Below are positions 23,215 to 30,652 of a DNA stretch of 44,565 nucleotides, one piece after another. Numbering within the stretch: position 1 is the first letter of the stretch; each line of letters opens with the position of its first letter. The notes below the pieces were generated by a model. The model was not told the DNA's origin and ran no database searches. It saw only the letters and a program-made list of their open reading frames with translations. The stretch comes from DATCIH01 sp036507955 (GTDB taxonomy: Bacteria; Bacillota; Clostridia; Clostridiales; Clostridiaceae): assembly GCA_036507955.1 (NCBI GenBank), contig DATCIH010000040.1, positions 1 through 44,565 of the forward strand, read 5' to 3'. The position numbers and the translations under genes are program-made.

Positions 23215-23578
23215 TTACTCCTTAATTAGATACTTTAACACTTTTTCAGTATGAAAAGAATATTGATTTGAAAACTTCTTGTATTTCATTTCTTTAACCA
23301 ATATATTAATATCTATTAAGCCTCTTGTAAAAGTCCTAAACAACAAAGCCAGATCATCATCAGCAACAGGTCCAACTACTAAATCGTACTTATTGTCATT
23401 ATTACAATTTAAACTATTATTATTGGTGAATTTTCTATCTCTATTATTTAGTACAAAGACTGCCCATTCTTCTGTAGGTGCTTCAAATTTTTTAATATTT
23501 AATTCATTAGAATTATAAATATACTCATTAAAATCAAATTTTAGAAATAATCATGTTAGAGCCATGATACAATTTCAT
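23215..23578 (-). pseudogene. DUF3990 gene with internal deletion and frameshift
   Basis: The start MKLYHGSNMIISKI (ATG at 23578) is the typical DUF3990 N terminus, but a stop follows after 14 codons. In another frame the sequence then continues for about 110 residues as the family's C-terminal part: FDFNEYIYNSNELNIKKFEA, PTEEWAVFVLNNR, YDLVVGPVADDD and FSNQYSFHTEKVLKYL, ending at stop 23215-23217. The middle (about 60-75 residues, with the DFGxGFY-type motif of intact members) is missing. The LYHGS motif recalls ADP-ribosyltransferase folds (inference). The ATG overlaps the stop of the DUF3791 gene (ATGA), so the genes were coupled. Confidence 0.75.
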
Positions 23579-23799
23579 ATTAAATTTCCCCCATTGTTTT
23601 TTGCAATTATAACAATATCATCTATTGCATCTTTAATGCTTAAGGTATGTTCAACTATATAATTTTCGCTCAGGAATTTTATTGCATTATATTTAAATAA
23701 ATAATTAAAAGCATCCTTATAGTTCATAATGAATCTTTCTGCAAACTCATTCACGCATACTACCATATAGTCTATTTTGTTTCTGTCTTCCCTACTCAA
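23575..23799 (-). CDS. DUF3791 protein
   Basis: 74 aa, starting at a TTG (23799) with an AAGGTG site 5 nt upstream. The run VVCVNEFAERFIMNYKDAFN and the tail LSENYIVEHTLSIKDAIDDI match the DUF3791 pattern (helix, then YI..HYxxLHT..). It is the first gene of the three-gene cassette; its stop overlaps the start of the broken DUF3990 gene by 4 bp. In intact cassettes the two always travel together, which fits a toxin-antitoxin-like or effector-immunity pair (inference). Confidence 0.75.
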   Translation of the reverse strand: MSREDRNKIDYMVVCVNEFAERFIMNYKDAFNYLFKYNAIKFLSENYIVEHTLSIKDAIDDIVIIAKNNGGNLI

Positions 23800-23970
23800 A
23801 TAATCACCTTCATTTAAAAATATTTTTAATAATCTAACAATATTATATCATAATTTATATTCATTATCTTCTGCAATATACGTTTAGTCTAATCTTTTAA
23901 GTTATACGAGAACCTAGATTTGACACGCTTACAAGGATGCACTAGAATAAACAAGTACTTAATAAATATA

Positions 23971-24012
23971 AGACAGTTCGTAACCATCCTGTCTATAAAA
24001 AAAACTAGGAGG
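23971..24012 (+). promoter_or_regulatory. preQ1-I riboswitch
   Basis: Stem P1 is AGACAG (23971-23976) with CTGTCT (23989-23994). The loop TTCGTAACCATC and the A-rich tail TATAAAAAAAACTAGGAGG follow the class I preQ1 consensus, and the tail merges with the Shine-Dalgarno AGGAGG (24007-24012). Ligand binding would fold the tail into the pseudoknot and hide the ribosome site of queT, giving translational shut-off. Confidence 0.88.
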
Positions 24013-24018
24013 CTTCAT

Positions 24019-24510
24019 ATGAAATTAAACACTAGAAAACTTGCCTTTTCAGGCATGATAGCAGCATTATACTGGGCGCTAACTGTTTGGCTTTCAGTTT
24101 TCAGCTACGGTCCAATTCAATTTAGGGTATCGGAAGCTCTAACTATTTTACCGTTTTTTTCTCCATATTTTATTCCAGGCTTATTTGCTGGTTGCTTTTT
24201 ATCAAATATTTTTAGCCCGGTTGGAATCGTAGACATAATATTTGGATCATCAGCTACCTTGATCGCTGCAATTTTAACTTATTTAATAGGCAGAACAAAT
24301 ATTAAATTTAAAAAGTATTTAGCACCTATGCCCCCTGTTTTAGTTAATGCTTTAATAATAGGCTGGGAGATTAATAAGGTTTATGGTGCACCTTTTATAA
24401 TAGCTTTTATTGAGGTTGGCTTCGGTGAACTTGTAGTTTGCTATTTAATTGGGTTACCACTTTTGCTATTTATAGAAAAGAACAAAATATTAAAAAAGTA
24501 TATTTGTTGA
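24019..24510 (+). CDS. queT: QueT family queuosine-precursor transporter
   Basis: 163 aa from ATG 24019, 6 nt after AGGAGG. About five membrane segments. Family motifs are visible in FGPIQFRVSEALTILPFF-like sequence (here YGPIQFRVSEALTILPFF) and ANIFSPVGIVDIIFGS-like sequence (SNIFSPVGIVDIIFGS). It is the substrate-binding S component of an ECF-type transporter importing queuosine precursors (preQ1 or preQ0). The preQ1 riboswitch upstream independently supports this. The energising ECF module is not in the window. Confidence 0.93.
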   Translation: MKLNTRKLAFSGMIAALYWALTVWLSVFSYGPIQFRVSEALTILPFFSPYFIPGLFAGCFLSNIFSPVGIVDIIFGSSATLIAAILTYLIGRTNIKFKKYLAPMPPVLVNALIIGWEINKVYGAPFIIAFIEVGFGELVVCYLIGLPLLLFIEKNKILKKYIC

Positions 24511-24526
24511 TATAGGAGATGCTATT

Positions 24527-25057
24527 ATGTTCACTGGAAATAAGATAAGGCTTAGGGAATATATGAAAGAAGATGCACCCCTTGCTCAGAAATATCTTAA
24601 TGATCCTGAAATAAAAAGACTTTTAAATCCAAGGATTCCCTTTCCTATAACTTTAGAAGAGGAACATAAATGGTTGGAATTTAACTCCTTATCTAAGGAC
24701 AAGTATAGTTTCGCCATAGAAAGCTTAGAAGATAATAGGTATATAGGCGGCTGCGGCTTAAATGATATTGATTGGAAAAACAGTGTGGCTACAATTGGTA
24801 TATTTATAGGGGATAAAACTTTATGGGATAAAGGGTACGGAACAGATGCTATAAAGGTTTTAATCAGCTTTATTTTTGGACAGATGAATATAAATAAAAT
24901 TAAGTTAAATGTATATTCCTTTAATACTAGAGCTATAAAAGCTTATGAAAAATGTGGCTTTGTAAGAGAGGGTATACTAAGACAGGAACTATTTAGAGAT
25001 GGCAAATACCATGACGAATGGATAATGGCTATTTTAAAGGAAGATTATATTAAATAA
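24527..25057 (+). CDS. GNAT acetyltransferase, RimJ/RimL type
   Basis: 176 aa. One GNAT domain: IRLREYMKEDAPLAQKYLND at the N terminus, the acetyl-CoA loop around DKTLWDKGYGTDAIKVLI, and the C-terminal NTRAIKAYEKCGFVREG run with the conserved Asn and Tyr. It probably N-acetylates a protein terminus or a small amine; the target is unknown. AGGAG site; 16 nt after queT, so probably co-transcribed. A hairpin terminator follows. Confidence 0.83.
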   Translation: MFTGNKIRLREYMKEDAPLAQKYLNDPEIKRLLNPRIPFPITLEEEHKWLEFNSLSKDKYSFAIESLEDNRYIGGCGLNDIDWKNSVATIGIFIGDKTLWDKGYGTDAIKVLISFIFGQMNINKIKLNVYSFNTRAIKAYEKCGFVREGILRQELFRDGKYHDEWIMAILKEDYIK

Positions 25058-25068
25058 ATTATCATTCT

Positions 25069-25097
25069 GGGACATGCAATATGGCGTGTCTCTTTTT
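25069..25097 (+). terminator. REP-like hairpin acting as terminator
   Basis: GGGACATGC-AATATG-GCGTGTCTC followed by TTTTTATTT. The stem contains T/G wobbles. Its sequence belongs to the same GGGACRYRC / GYGTGTCCC family as the repeats at 5948, 20695 and 30276. Confidence 0.6.
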
Positions 25098-25118
25098 ATT
25101 TATCGTTCTAAGCTGAAC

Positions 25119-25216
25119 AGTGACACACCTGCATCAGATGTTATGATAATGTCTGCTACTTTCGAGAGTGGGAATTGTCTTTAGATAATTTTTGTTTGGT
25201 AGGCAGGTATGTCACT
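25119..25216. repeat. 98-bp element with 14-bp terminal inverted repeats
   Basis: AGTGACACACCTGC (25119-25132) and GCAGGTATGTCACT (25203-25216) are inverted copies with one mismatch. The arms share GTGACAYACCT with the short REP-like hairpins, but here 70 bp separate them. No ORF. The rest of the 25058-25334 gap holds nothing else I can name. Confidence 0.6.
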
Positions 25217-25334
25217 GAAATGACAATCATCTTTTTCTCGTAAATACGTTCATGTCCTTGGAATTAAATATAGTTAATATAAACTTTTTAATTGAGCATA
25301 ATAATAAGAAAGTATGACAGAAAGGATGAAGCTA

Positions 25335-25802
25335 ATGAGAAAACTAGCCCTATTATTTTTAGCTATGTTTATGCTGGTAGGATATATATCTCCTTATAGT
25401 AAGCAATATGTAAATACAAAATATCATATTGGATTTGAATATCCTAGCTCTTTTACTCAAAACACAAAATATGTTAATAGATTTGAAGGAAAGGATGGAT
25501 TTTTTCAATTTGATGCATTAAAAGGAGAAGGGACTATTGAAAAGGTAGCTTCCTATGAGGCTTTTAGTGATCTGAAGCCTTATGGCGAAAGCCCTGAGAT
25601 AGAGAAAAGTATCTTAGATGGGCAAGAGGCCATACTCATTATTCCCTCTAAGGATCAAAACATTGAAATGAAGGGGCAGGCTGCCTTTATCGTTAAATAT
25701 GCTAAGCCAATAACTATAAACCCTGAAAGTTTTAATTATTTCATTTTATGGGCGGATAAAGACCATATTAGAAAAATAGTAAACAGTCTACATTTTATTT
25801 AA
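25335..25802 (+). CDS. Secreted or membrane-anchored protein of unknown function
   Basis: 155 aa from ATG 25335, the Met with the best spacing to AAAGGA; Mets at 25314 and 25326 are alternatives. A Lys-Arg start and a hydrophobic stretch (LALLFLAMFMLVGYI, about 3-18) make a signal peptide or anchor, without a lipobox Cys. The rest (YHIGFEYPSSF, WADKDHIRKIVNSLHF) recalls PsbP/DUF1795-like single-domain exported proteins. Function is unknown. Single-gene unit. Confidence 0.6.
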   Translation: MRKLALLFLAMFMLVGYISPYSKQYVNTKYHIGFEYPSSFTQNTKYVNRFEGKDGFFQFDALKGEGTIEKVASYEAFSDLKPYGESPEIEKSILDGQEAILIIPSKDQNIEMKGQAAFIVKYAKPITINPESFNYFILWADKDHIRKIVNSLHFI

Positions 25803-25843
25803 AGCCTATATATTTTTAACTTTAATACTCTAAATAAGTATGT

Positions 25844-25890
25844 TATAATTTAAATACGAACTATTTTTATATAATATAAAAAAATGTTCG
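25844..25890 (+). promoter_or_regulatory. purL promoter -10 and PurBox-like operator
   Basis: TATAAT (25844-25849) is followed by ACGAACTAT (from 25856) and, inverted, ATGTTCGTA (to 25892). CGAAC (25857-25861) and GTTCG (25886-25890) are 24 nt apart, close to the paired PurBoxes read by Bacillus-type PurR. Repression of purL when purines are ample would be expected (inference). No guanine riboswitch is seen. Confidence 0.5.
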
Positions 25891-25914
25891 TAAAAAGAAC
25901 TGAGGGGAGATAAA

Positions 25915-28900
25915 ATGAGGGATAAGGTAAGAAGGCTATTTGTAGAAAAAAAAGATGGATTTAATGTAGAAGCCAAGGGACTTTATGCAGATTTAAAGGA
26001 GAATTTAGGGATTAGTTCCCTTAAAGCAGTTAGAATTATAAATAGATATGATATCTCTGGAATTGAAGATAAAGAATTCGAAAAGTCTATAGGTATTATA
26101 TTTTCCGAGAAAACGGTAGATATAGTTTATAGGGAAGATTTAAATATTTCAAAGGAAAACAAAATTTTTGCTATTGAGTTGTTACCAGGTCAATATGACC
26201 AAAGAGCTGATTCAGCAGCACAATGCCTTCAGATATTGACTGGAAAAGAAAGATCAGATATTGCTACAGCTAAGGTAATAGTATTGGCTGGGAGTATATC
26301 AGAAACAGAATTTAAAAGTATAAAGTCTTATTGTATCAATGCTGTTGATTCTAGGGAGGCTAATTTAGATAAGGTAGAATCCCTTTATATAGAACAGGTA
26401 ACTCCAAAGGATGTTGCAATTTTACAAGGATTTATAAACTATAGTGAAGATAAATTAGAAAGCTTTATGAAGGAAAATAGCTTTGCCATGAGCTTTAAAG
26501 ACTTAATGTATTGTCAAAAATATTTTAAGAGTGAAGCTAGAGACCCTAGTATAACTGAAATTAAGGTTATTGATACATATTGGTCTGACCATTGCAGGCA
26601 TACAACTTTTATGACTAAAATAAACAATGTCAAAATCGAAAAAGGTAAATATAATAAAGTTATAGAGACAGCTAATAATGAATATCTAGACACAAGAGCT
26701 TATGTTTATGGAGAAAAAAATCGTGATATTACTTTAATGGATCTTGCAGTGATAGGAATGAAGGAGTTAAAAAAGAGAGGCTTACTAGAGGATTTAGATG
26801 TCTCTGAGGAAATAAATGCTTGTAGTATTAAGGTTGATGTAGATGTGGATGGTGAAACAGAAAAATATCTAATTATGTTTAAGAATGAAACCCATAATCA
26901 TCCTACTGAAATTGAGCCATTTGGTGGAGCAGCTACCTGCCTTGGAGGAGCAATTAGAGATCCTTTATCTGGAAGAGCCTATGTTTATCAGGCTATGAGA
27001 GTAACCGGAAGTGGGGATCCTAGGACAGCTTTTGAAGATACAATTGGTGGTAAACTTCCTCAAAGAAAGATAACTCTTGGGGCAGCCCATGGATATAGCT
27101 CCTACGGAAATCAAATTGGACTAGCTACAGGGCAGGTAACTGAGGTATATGATGAAGGTTTCGTTGCTAAAAGAATGGAAATTGGAGCTGTTATAGCTGC
27201 TGTTCCAGCAGAAAATGTAGTGAGGGAGGTGCCAGTGGTAGGGGACCTTATTATACTTGTTGGAGGAAGAACTGGTAGGGATGGTTGCGGTGGCGCAACG
27301 GGCTCTTCCAAGGAACATAACGAAGAATCAATAATAAACTGCGGAGCAGAAGTGCAAAAGGGTAATCCTCCTACAGAAAGAAAAATTCAAAGACTTTTTA
27401 GGAATAAGGCAGTAAGCACTTTAATTAAAAGATGTAATGATTTTGGCGCAGGGGGAGTTTCCGTTGCAATTGGAGAGCTAGCTGAGAGTCTTGATATAGA
27501 CTTAGATTTAGTTCCTAAAAAATATGATGGGCTTGATGGAACTGAACTGTCTATTTCAGAGTCACAGGAAAGAATGGCAGTAGTTGTTGATAAGCAAGCT
27601 GTAGAGAGCTTTATTAAATATGCCCAGGAGGAAAATCTAGAGGCGGTGGTGGTGGCAACTGTAACAGATACAGGTAGGCTTAGAATGCTTTGGAGAAACA
27701 AGGTTATTGTTGATATAAATCGAGATTTTTTAAATACAAATGGAGTTAAACAAGAAACCGATGTAATAATTGAAATGCCAGAGGAGAAAAGCTATTTTGA
27801 TATGTCCCTATTAAAGGAAGATGATTTAAAATCCAACTGGTTAAATAATCTTAAAAGGTTAAATGTATCCAGCCAAAAGGGATTGGCTGAAAGATTTGAT
27901 AGTACCATAGGCGCAGGAACGGTTTTAATGCCTTTTGGAGGAAAATACCAAGAGACACCCATAGAAGCTATGGTAGCTAAGATCCCCTTGCTAAAAGGCA
28001 ACACAAGCACCGCAACGGCTATGTCCTTTGGATATAATCCTGAAATAGGTAAATGGAGTCCCTTCCATGGAGCTATTTATTCAGTAGTTGAGGCAGCAGC
28101 TAAAATTGCCGCTACTGGAGGAGATACGGAAAGGATAAGATTGACCTTTCAGGAATACTTTGAAAGACTAGGAAACAATCCGGAAAAATGGGGTAAGCCA
28201 TATAGTGCTTTACTTGGATCTTTATATGCTCAGAAAAAGCTATCCATACCAGCAATTGGTGGGAAGGATAGTATGTCTGGAACCTTTATGGACATAAACG
28301 TACCTCCTACACTTGTAGCCTTTGCAGTTGATACAATGGATGTTAACAAGGTTATATCATCAGAATTTAAAAATGTAAATAGTAAGGTAATTATGGTTAA
28401 ATGTCCTAGAGATAATATGGATATGCCTGATTTTGATGCATTAAAAGCTAATTTTAAGTTAATTTCAGAGCTTAATAAAGAAGGAGTTATATTGGCAGCT
28501 ACTACAATTAAGGCTGGTGGTATTGCTGAGGCGGTAAGCAAGATGTCCTTTGGTAATAAAATAGGTATTAAGCTAGCTGATGCTTTAGAAATAAAAGATT
28601 TGTTTATGCCAGATTATGGCTCGGTAATTCTCGAGTTAAAGGAACATAGTTTATTGAAAGTTAATATAAAGGAATATGTATATATTGGAGAAACAATAAA
28701 AGAAAAAACAATAACAACTCATAATATTACTATTAGCCTTAAAGAGGCTTTAGAAGCTTGGCATGAACCCTTAGAAAAAGTATTTCCTACTAAAGCTGAA
28801 GAAATTAAGAGTAAGATAGTTACAAGTTTATATAATGGTAGTATTATTAATTCCAAAATAAAGGTAGCAAGACCTAGGGTATTAATACCTGTATTTCCTG

Positions 28901-29667
28901 GTACGAATTGTGAATATGATTCTATGAGAGCCTTTGAAAAGGCAGGAGCAATAGTAGAAACAATAGTGGTTAGAAATTTAACCTCCTTAGATGTAGAAGA
29001 ATCTGTTGAAAGAATGCTGAAGGGAGTTAAGACTTCTCAAATAATAATGTTCCCTGGAGGCTTTAGTGCTGGGGATGAACCAGAGGGTTCAGGTAAGTTT
29101 ATAGCAGCCTTTTTTAGAAATCCTAAGCTACTGGAAGAAGTAACTAATTTTATAAAATACAAGGATGGTTTAATGTTAGGCATATGTAATGGCTTCCAGG
29201 CCCTAATTAAGCTTGGACTATTACCCTTTGGAGAAATAAGAGATATTGATGAGAACTGCCCTACCTTAACCTATAATAATATTGGTAGGCATGTATCAAA
29301 GCTTGTCCAGTCAAAAATTATATCCACCAAATCTCCTTGGTTTAATAATGTAAAGCTTGGTGATGTCCATACCATCGCTGTTTCTCATGGAGAAGGAAGA
29401 TTTTCAGCTAATTCTAATGTGATAGAAGAACTAATTAGAAAGGGACAAATTGCAACTCAGTATGTTGATTTGGAAGGGGTAGCCACCTACGATATAGACT
29501 TTAATCCTAATGGTTCTGATTATGCAATAGAGGGTATTACTAGCCCAGACGGAAGAATACTTGGCAAAATGGGACATTCAGAAAGGTGTGGTAATAACAT
29601 ATTTGTAAATGTTCCTGGGGATAAGGATCAGAGGATATTTGAAGCAGGAGTAAATTATTTTAGTTAA
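25915..29667 (+). CDS. purL: Phosphoribosylformylglycinamidine synthase, single chain
   Basis: 1250 aa, the long form that fuses the PurS-like, synthetase and glutaminase parts. Seen in order: N-terminal PurS-like region (1-~150); linker with DTYWSDHCRHTTF (~220); two AIRS-type ATP-binding halves, with KNETHNHPTEIEPFGG and AIGGKDSMSGTF; and a C-terminal class I glutaminase with PVFPGTNCEYDS, nucleophile Cys1091 in LGICNGFQ, and HGEGR and GHSERCG near the end. It makes FGAM from FGAR, ATP and glutamine (step 4 of purine synthesis). GAGGGGAG site. No other pur gene is adjacent. Confidence 0.95.
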   Translation: MRDKVRRLFVEKKDGFNVEAKGLYADLKENLGISSLKAVRIINRYDISGIEDKEFEKSIGIIFSEKTVDIVYREDLNISKENKIFAIELLPGQYDQRADSAAQCLQILTGKERSDIATAKVIVLAGSISETEFKSIKSYCINAVDSREANLDKVESLYIEQVTPKDVAILQGFINYSEDKLESFMKENSFAMSFKDLMYCQKYFKSEARDPSITEIKVIDTYWSDHCRHTTFMTKINNVKIEKGKYNKVIETANNEYLDTRAYVYGEKNRDITLMDLAVIGMKELKKRGLLEDLDVSEEINACSIKVDVDVDGETEKYLIMFKNETHNHPTEIEPFGGAATCLGGAIRDPLSGRAYVYQAMRVTGSGDPRTAFEDTIGGKLPQRKITLGAAHGYSSYGNQIGLATGQVTEVYDEGFVAKRMEIGAVIAAVPAENVVREVPVVGDLIILVGGRTGRDGCGGATGSSKEHNEESIINCGAEVQKGNPPTERKIQRLFRNKAVSTLIKRCNDFGAGGVSVAIGELAESLDIDLDLVPKKYDGLDGTELSISESQERMAVVVDKQAVESFIKYAQEENLEAVVVATVTDTGRLRMLWRNKVIVDINRDFLNTNGVKQETDVIIEMPEEKSYFDMSLLKEDDLKSNWLNNLKRLNVSSQKGLAERFDSTIGAGTVLMPFGGKYQETPIEAMVAKIPLLKGNTSTATAMSFGYNPEIGKWSPFHGAIYSVVEAAAKIAATGGDTERIRLTFQEYFERLGNNPEKWGKPYSALLGSLYAQKKLSIPAIGGKDSMSGTFMDINVPPTLVAFAVDTMDVNKVISSEFKNVNSKVIMVKCPRDNMDMPDFDALKANFKLISELNKEGVILAATTIKAGGIAEAVSKMSFGNKIGIKLADALEIKDLFMPDYGSVILELKEHSLLKVNIKEYVYIGETIKEKTITTHNITISLKEALEAWHEPLEKVFPTKAEEIKSKIVTSLYNGSIINSKIKVARPRVLIPVFPGTNCEYDSMRAFEKAGAIVETIVVRNLTSLDVEESVERMLKGVKTSQIIMFPGGFSAGDEPEGSGKFIAAFFRNPKLLEEVTNFIKYKDGLMLGICNGFQALIKLGLLPFGEIRDIDENCPTLTYNNIGRHVSKLVQSKIISTKSPWFNNVKLGDVHTIAVSHGEGRFSANSNVIEELIRKGQIATQYVDLEGVATYDIDFNPNGSDYAIEGITSPDGRILGKMGHSERCGNNIFVNVPGDKDQRIFEAGVNYFS

Positions 29668-29754
29668 GTTATAGTTTAACGTGAATTATAAAGGATAAAT
29701 GTATTTTATGTAGAATATACATGAATAGAAAATGATTAGAAGGAGGTGTTATTT

Positions 29755-30231
29755 ATGACGAGTAGTTTAGTTTTGGTCGCAGCTGTAATGTTTATTTTCG
29801 CTCTAATAGCTATTGTAATTGGAATTGTATTATATGTAATTTTTTCTATAAGTTTGTATAAGATAGCTACAAATGCAGGACTCGAAAATCCATGGTTGGC
29901 ATGGGTTCCAATTGGAGATTTATATTTGATCGGGAAATTAATTAAAACTTTAAAGATTTCCACTTATGTCATTCCTAGTATTGAAATAGTATTACCTGTA
30001 GCTCCGTTTGTAGTAGGTTTTATTGGAAGATTTCCTATAATAGGCAGCTTTATAGGTGGATTATTAGCTTTGGCAAATTTCATTTTAAATTTATTTGTAT
30101 TAAACAAGGTATACAGAATGTACAAACCAGACTCAGCGGTGCTATTTACTGTTTTAAGTATATTTCTATTACCGATACCATTCATATTCCTTGCAATAAA
30201 GGATCTTATTCCAGTAGAAGTCGTAGATTAA
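29755..30231 (+). CDS. Small integral membrane protein of unknown function
   Basis: 158 aa from ATG 29755, 8 nt after AGGAGG (29741-29746); a GTG inside that site is not a start. Four hydrophobic segments: about 4-33, 62-88, 92-110 and 128-150. Between the first two is the conserved-looking NPWLAWVPIGDLYLIGKL, a pattern common to small Firmicute membrane proteins without known role. It stands alone; a REP-like hairpin follows. Confidence 0.6.
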   Translation: MTSSLVLVAAVMFIFALIAIVIGIVLYVIFSISLYKIATNAGLENPWLAWVPIGDLYLIGKLIKTLKISTYVIPSIEIVLPVAPFVVGFIGRFPIIGSFIGGLLALANFILNLFVLNKVYRMYKPDSAVLFTVLSIFLLPIPFIFLAIKDLIPVEVVD

Positions 30232-30275
30232 GGAACTATTTTTATTTATTAATACCCGCAGGTTATCTGAGTATT

Positions 30276-30310
30276 GTAAGGGACACATCATTACTTGGTG
30301 TGTCCCTTAC
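30276..30310. repeat. REP-like hairpin
   Basis: GTAAGGGACACA (30276-30287), 11-nt loop, TGTGTCCCTTAC (30299-30310): a perfect 12-bp stem. It shares the GGGACAC / GTGTCCC core with the other hairpins of this family and lies just outside the intact IscB element. Confidence 0.65.
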
Positions 30311-30337
30311 ACGTTATAACTTGTAATATTTTATAGT

Positions 30338-30652
30338 AATGAGTTATAATGTTGTGAACTACCACTACCCTAAAGGGATAGTGGCTTCTGGTAGAAATAC
30401 TAAAAGCCTAAGTTCACCAGACTAAGTATTTAGAAACAAATACTACGATAGAATAGTTATGACACCTACGGTTGACGCACTAGACTGTTGCTCTGTCGTA
30501 TATCGCTAAGAGCTGAGGTAAGGCTCGGTGGGATATACATGTAAGCTATTTTATCTTTGTCGAAGTGATGTCGGATTCTCTAGTTGGTAACAGATTGGAG
30601 ATACGCATAACCTATAGTGATGTAGGAATTATCTCAAAAGGAGATTTTAGGA
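30338..30652 (+). ncRNA. omegaRNA of intact IscB element (copy 2)
   Basis: About 315 non-coding bases between the element's left flank and iscB. It contains several inverted segments, for example the end hairpin CCACTACCC/GGGATAGTGG (30362-30384), and the blocks TAGAAATACTAAAAGC, AGACTAAGTAT, ATGACACCTACG and GCTCTGTCG shared in order with copy 1. Flanking bases differ, as expected of guides. The predicted 16-nt guide is AATGAGTTATAATGTT (30338-30353). The exact 5' end is inferred. Confidence 0.7.

Noticed and set aside
23279..23518. Plus-strand ORF of 79 codons
   Set aside because: It is antisense to the recognisable C-terminal part of the broken DUF3990 gene and has no ribosome site.
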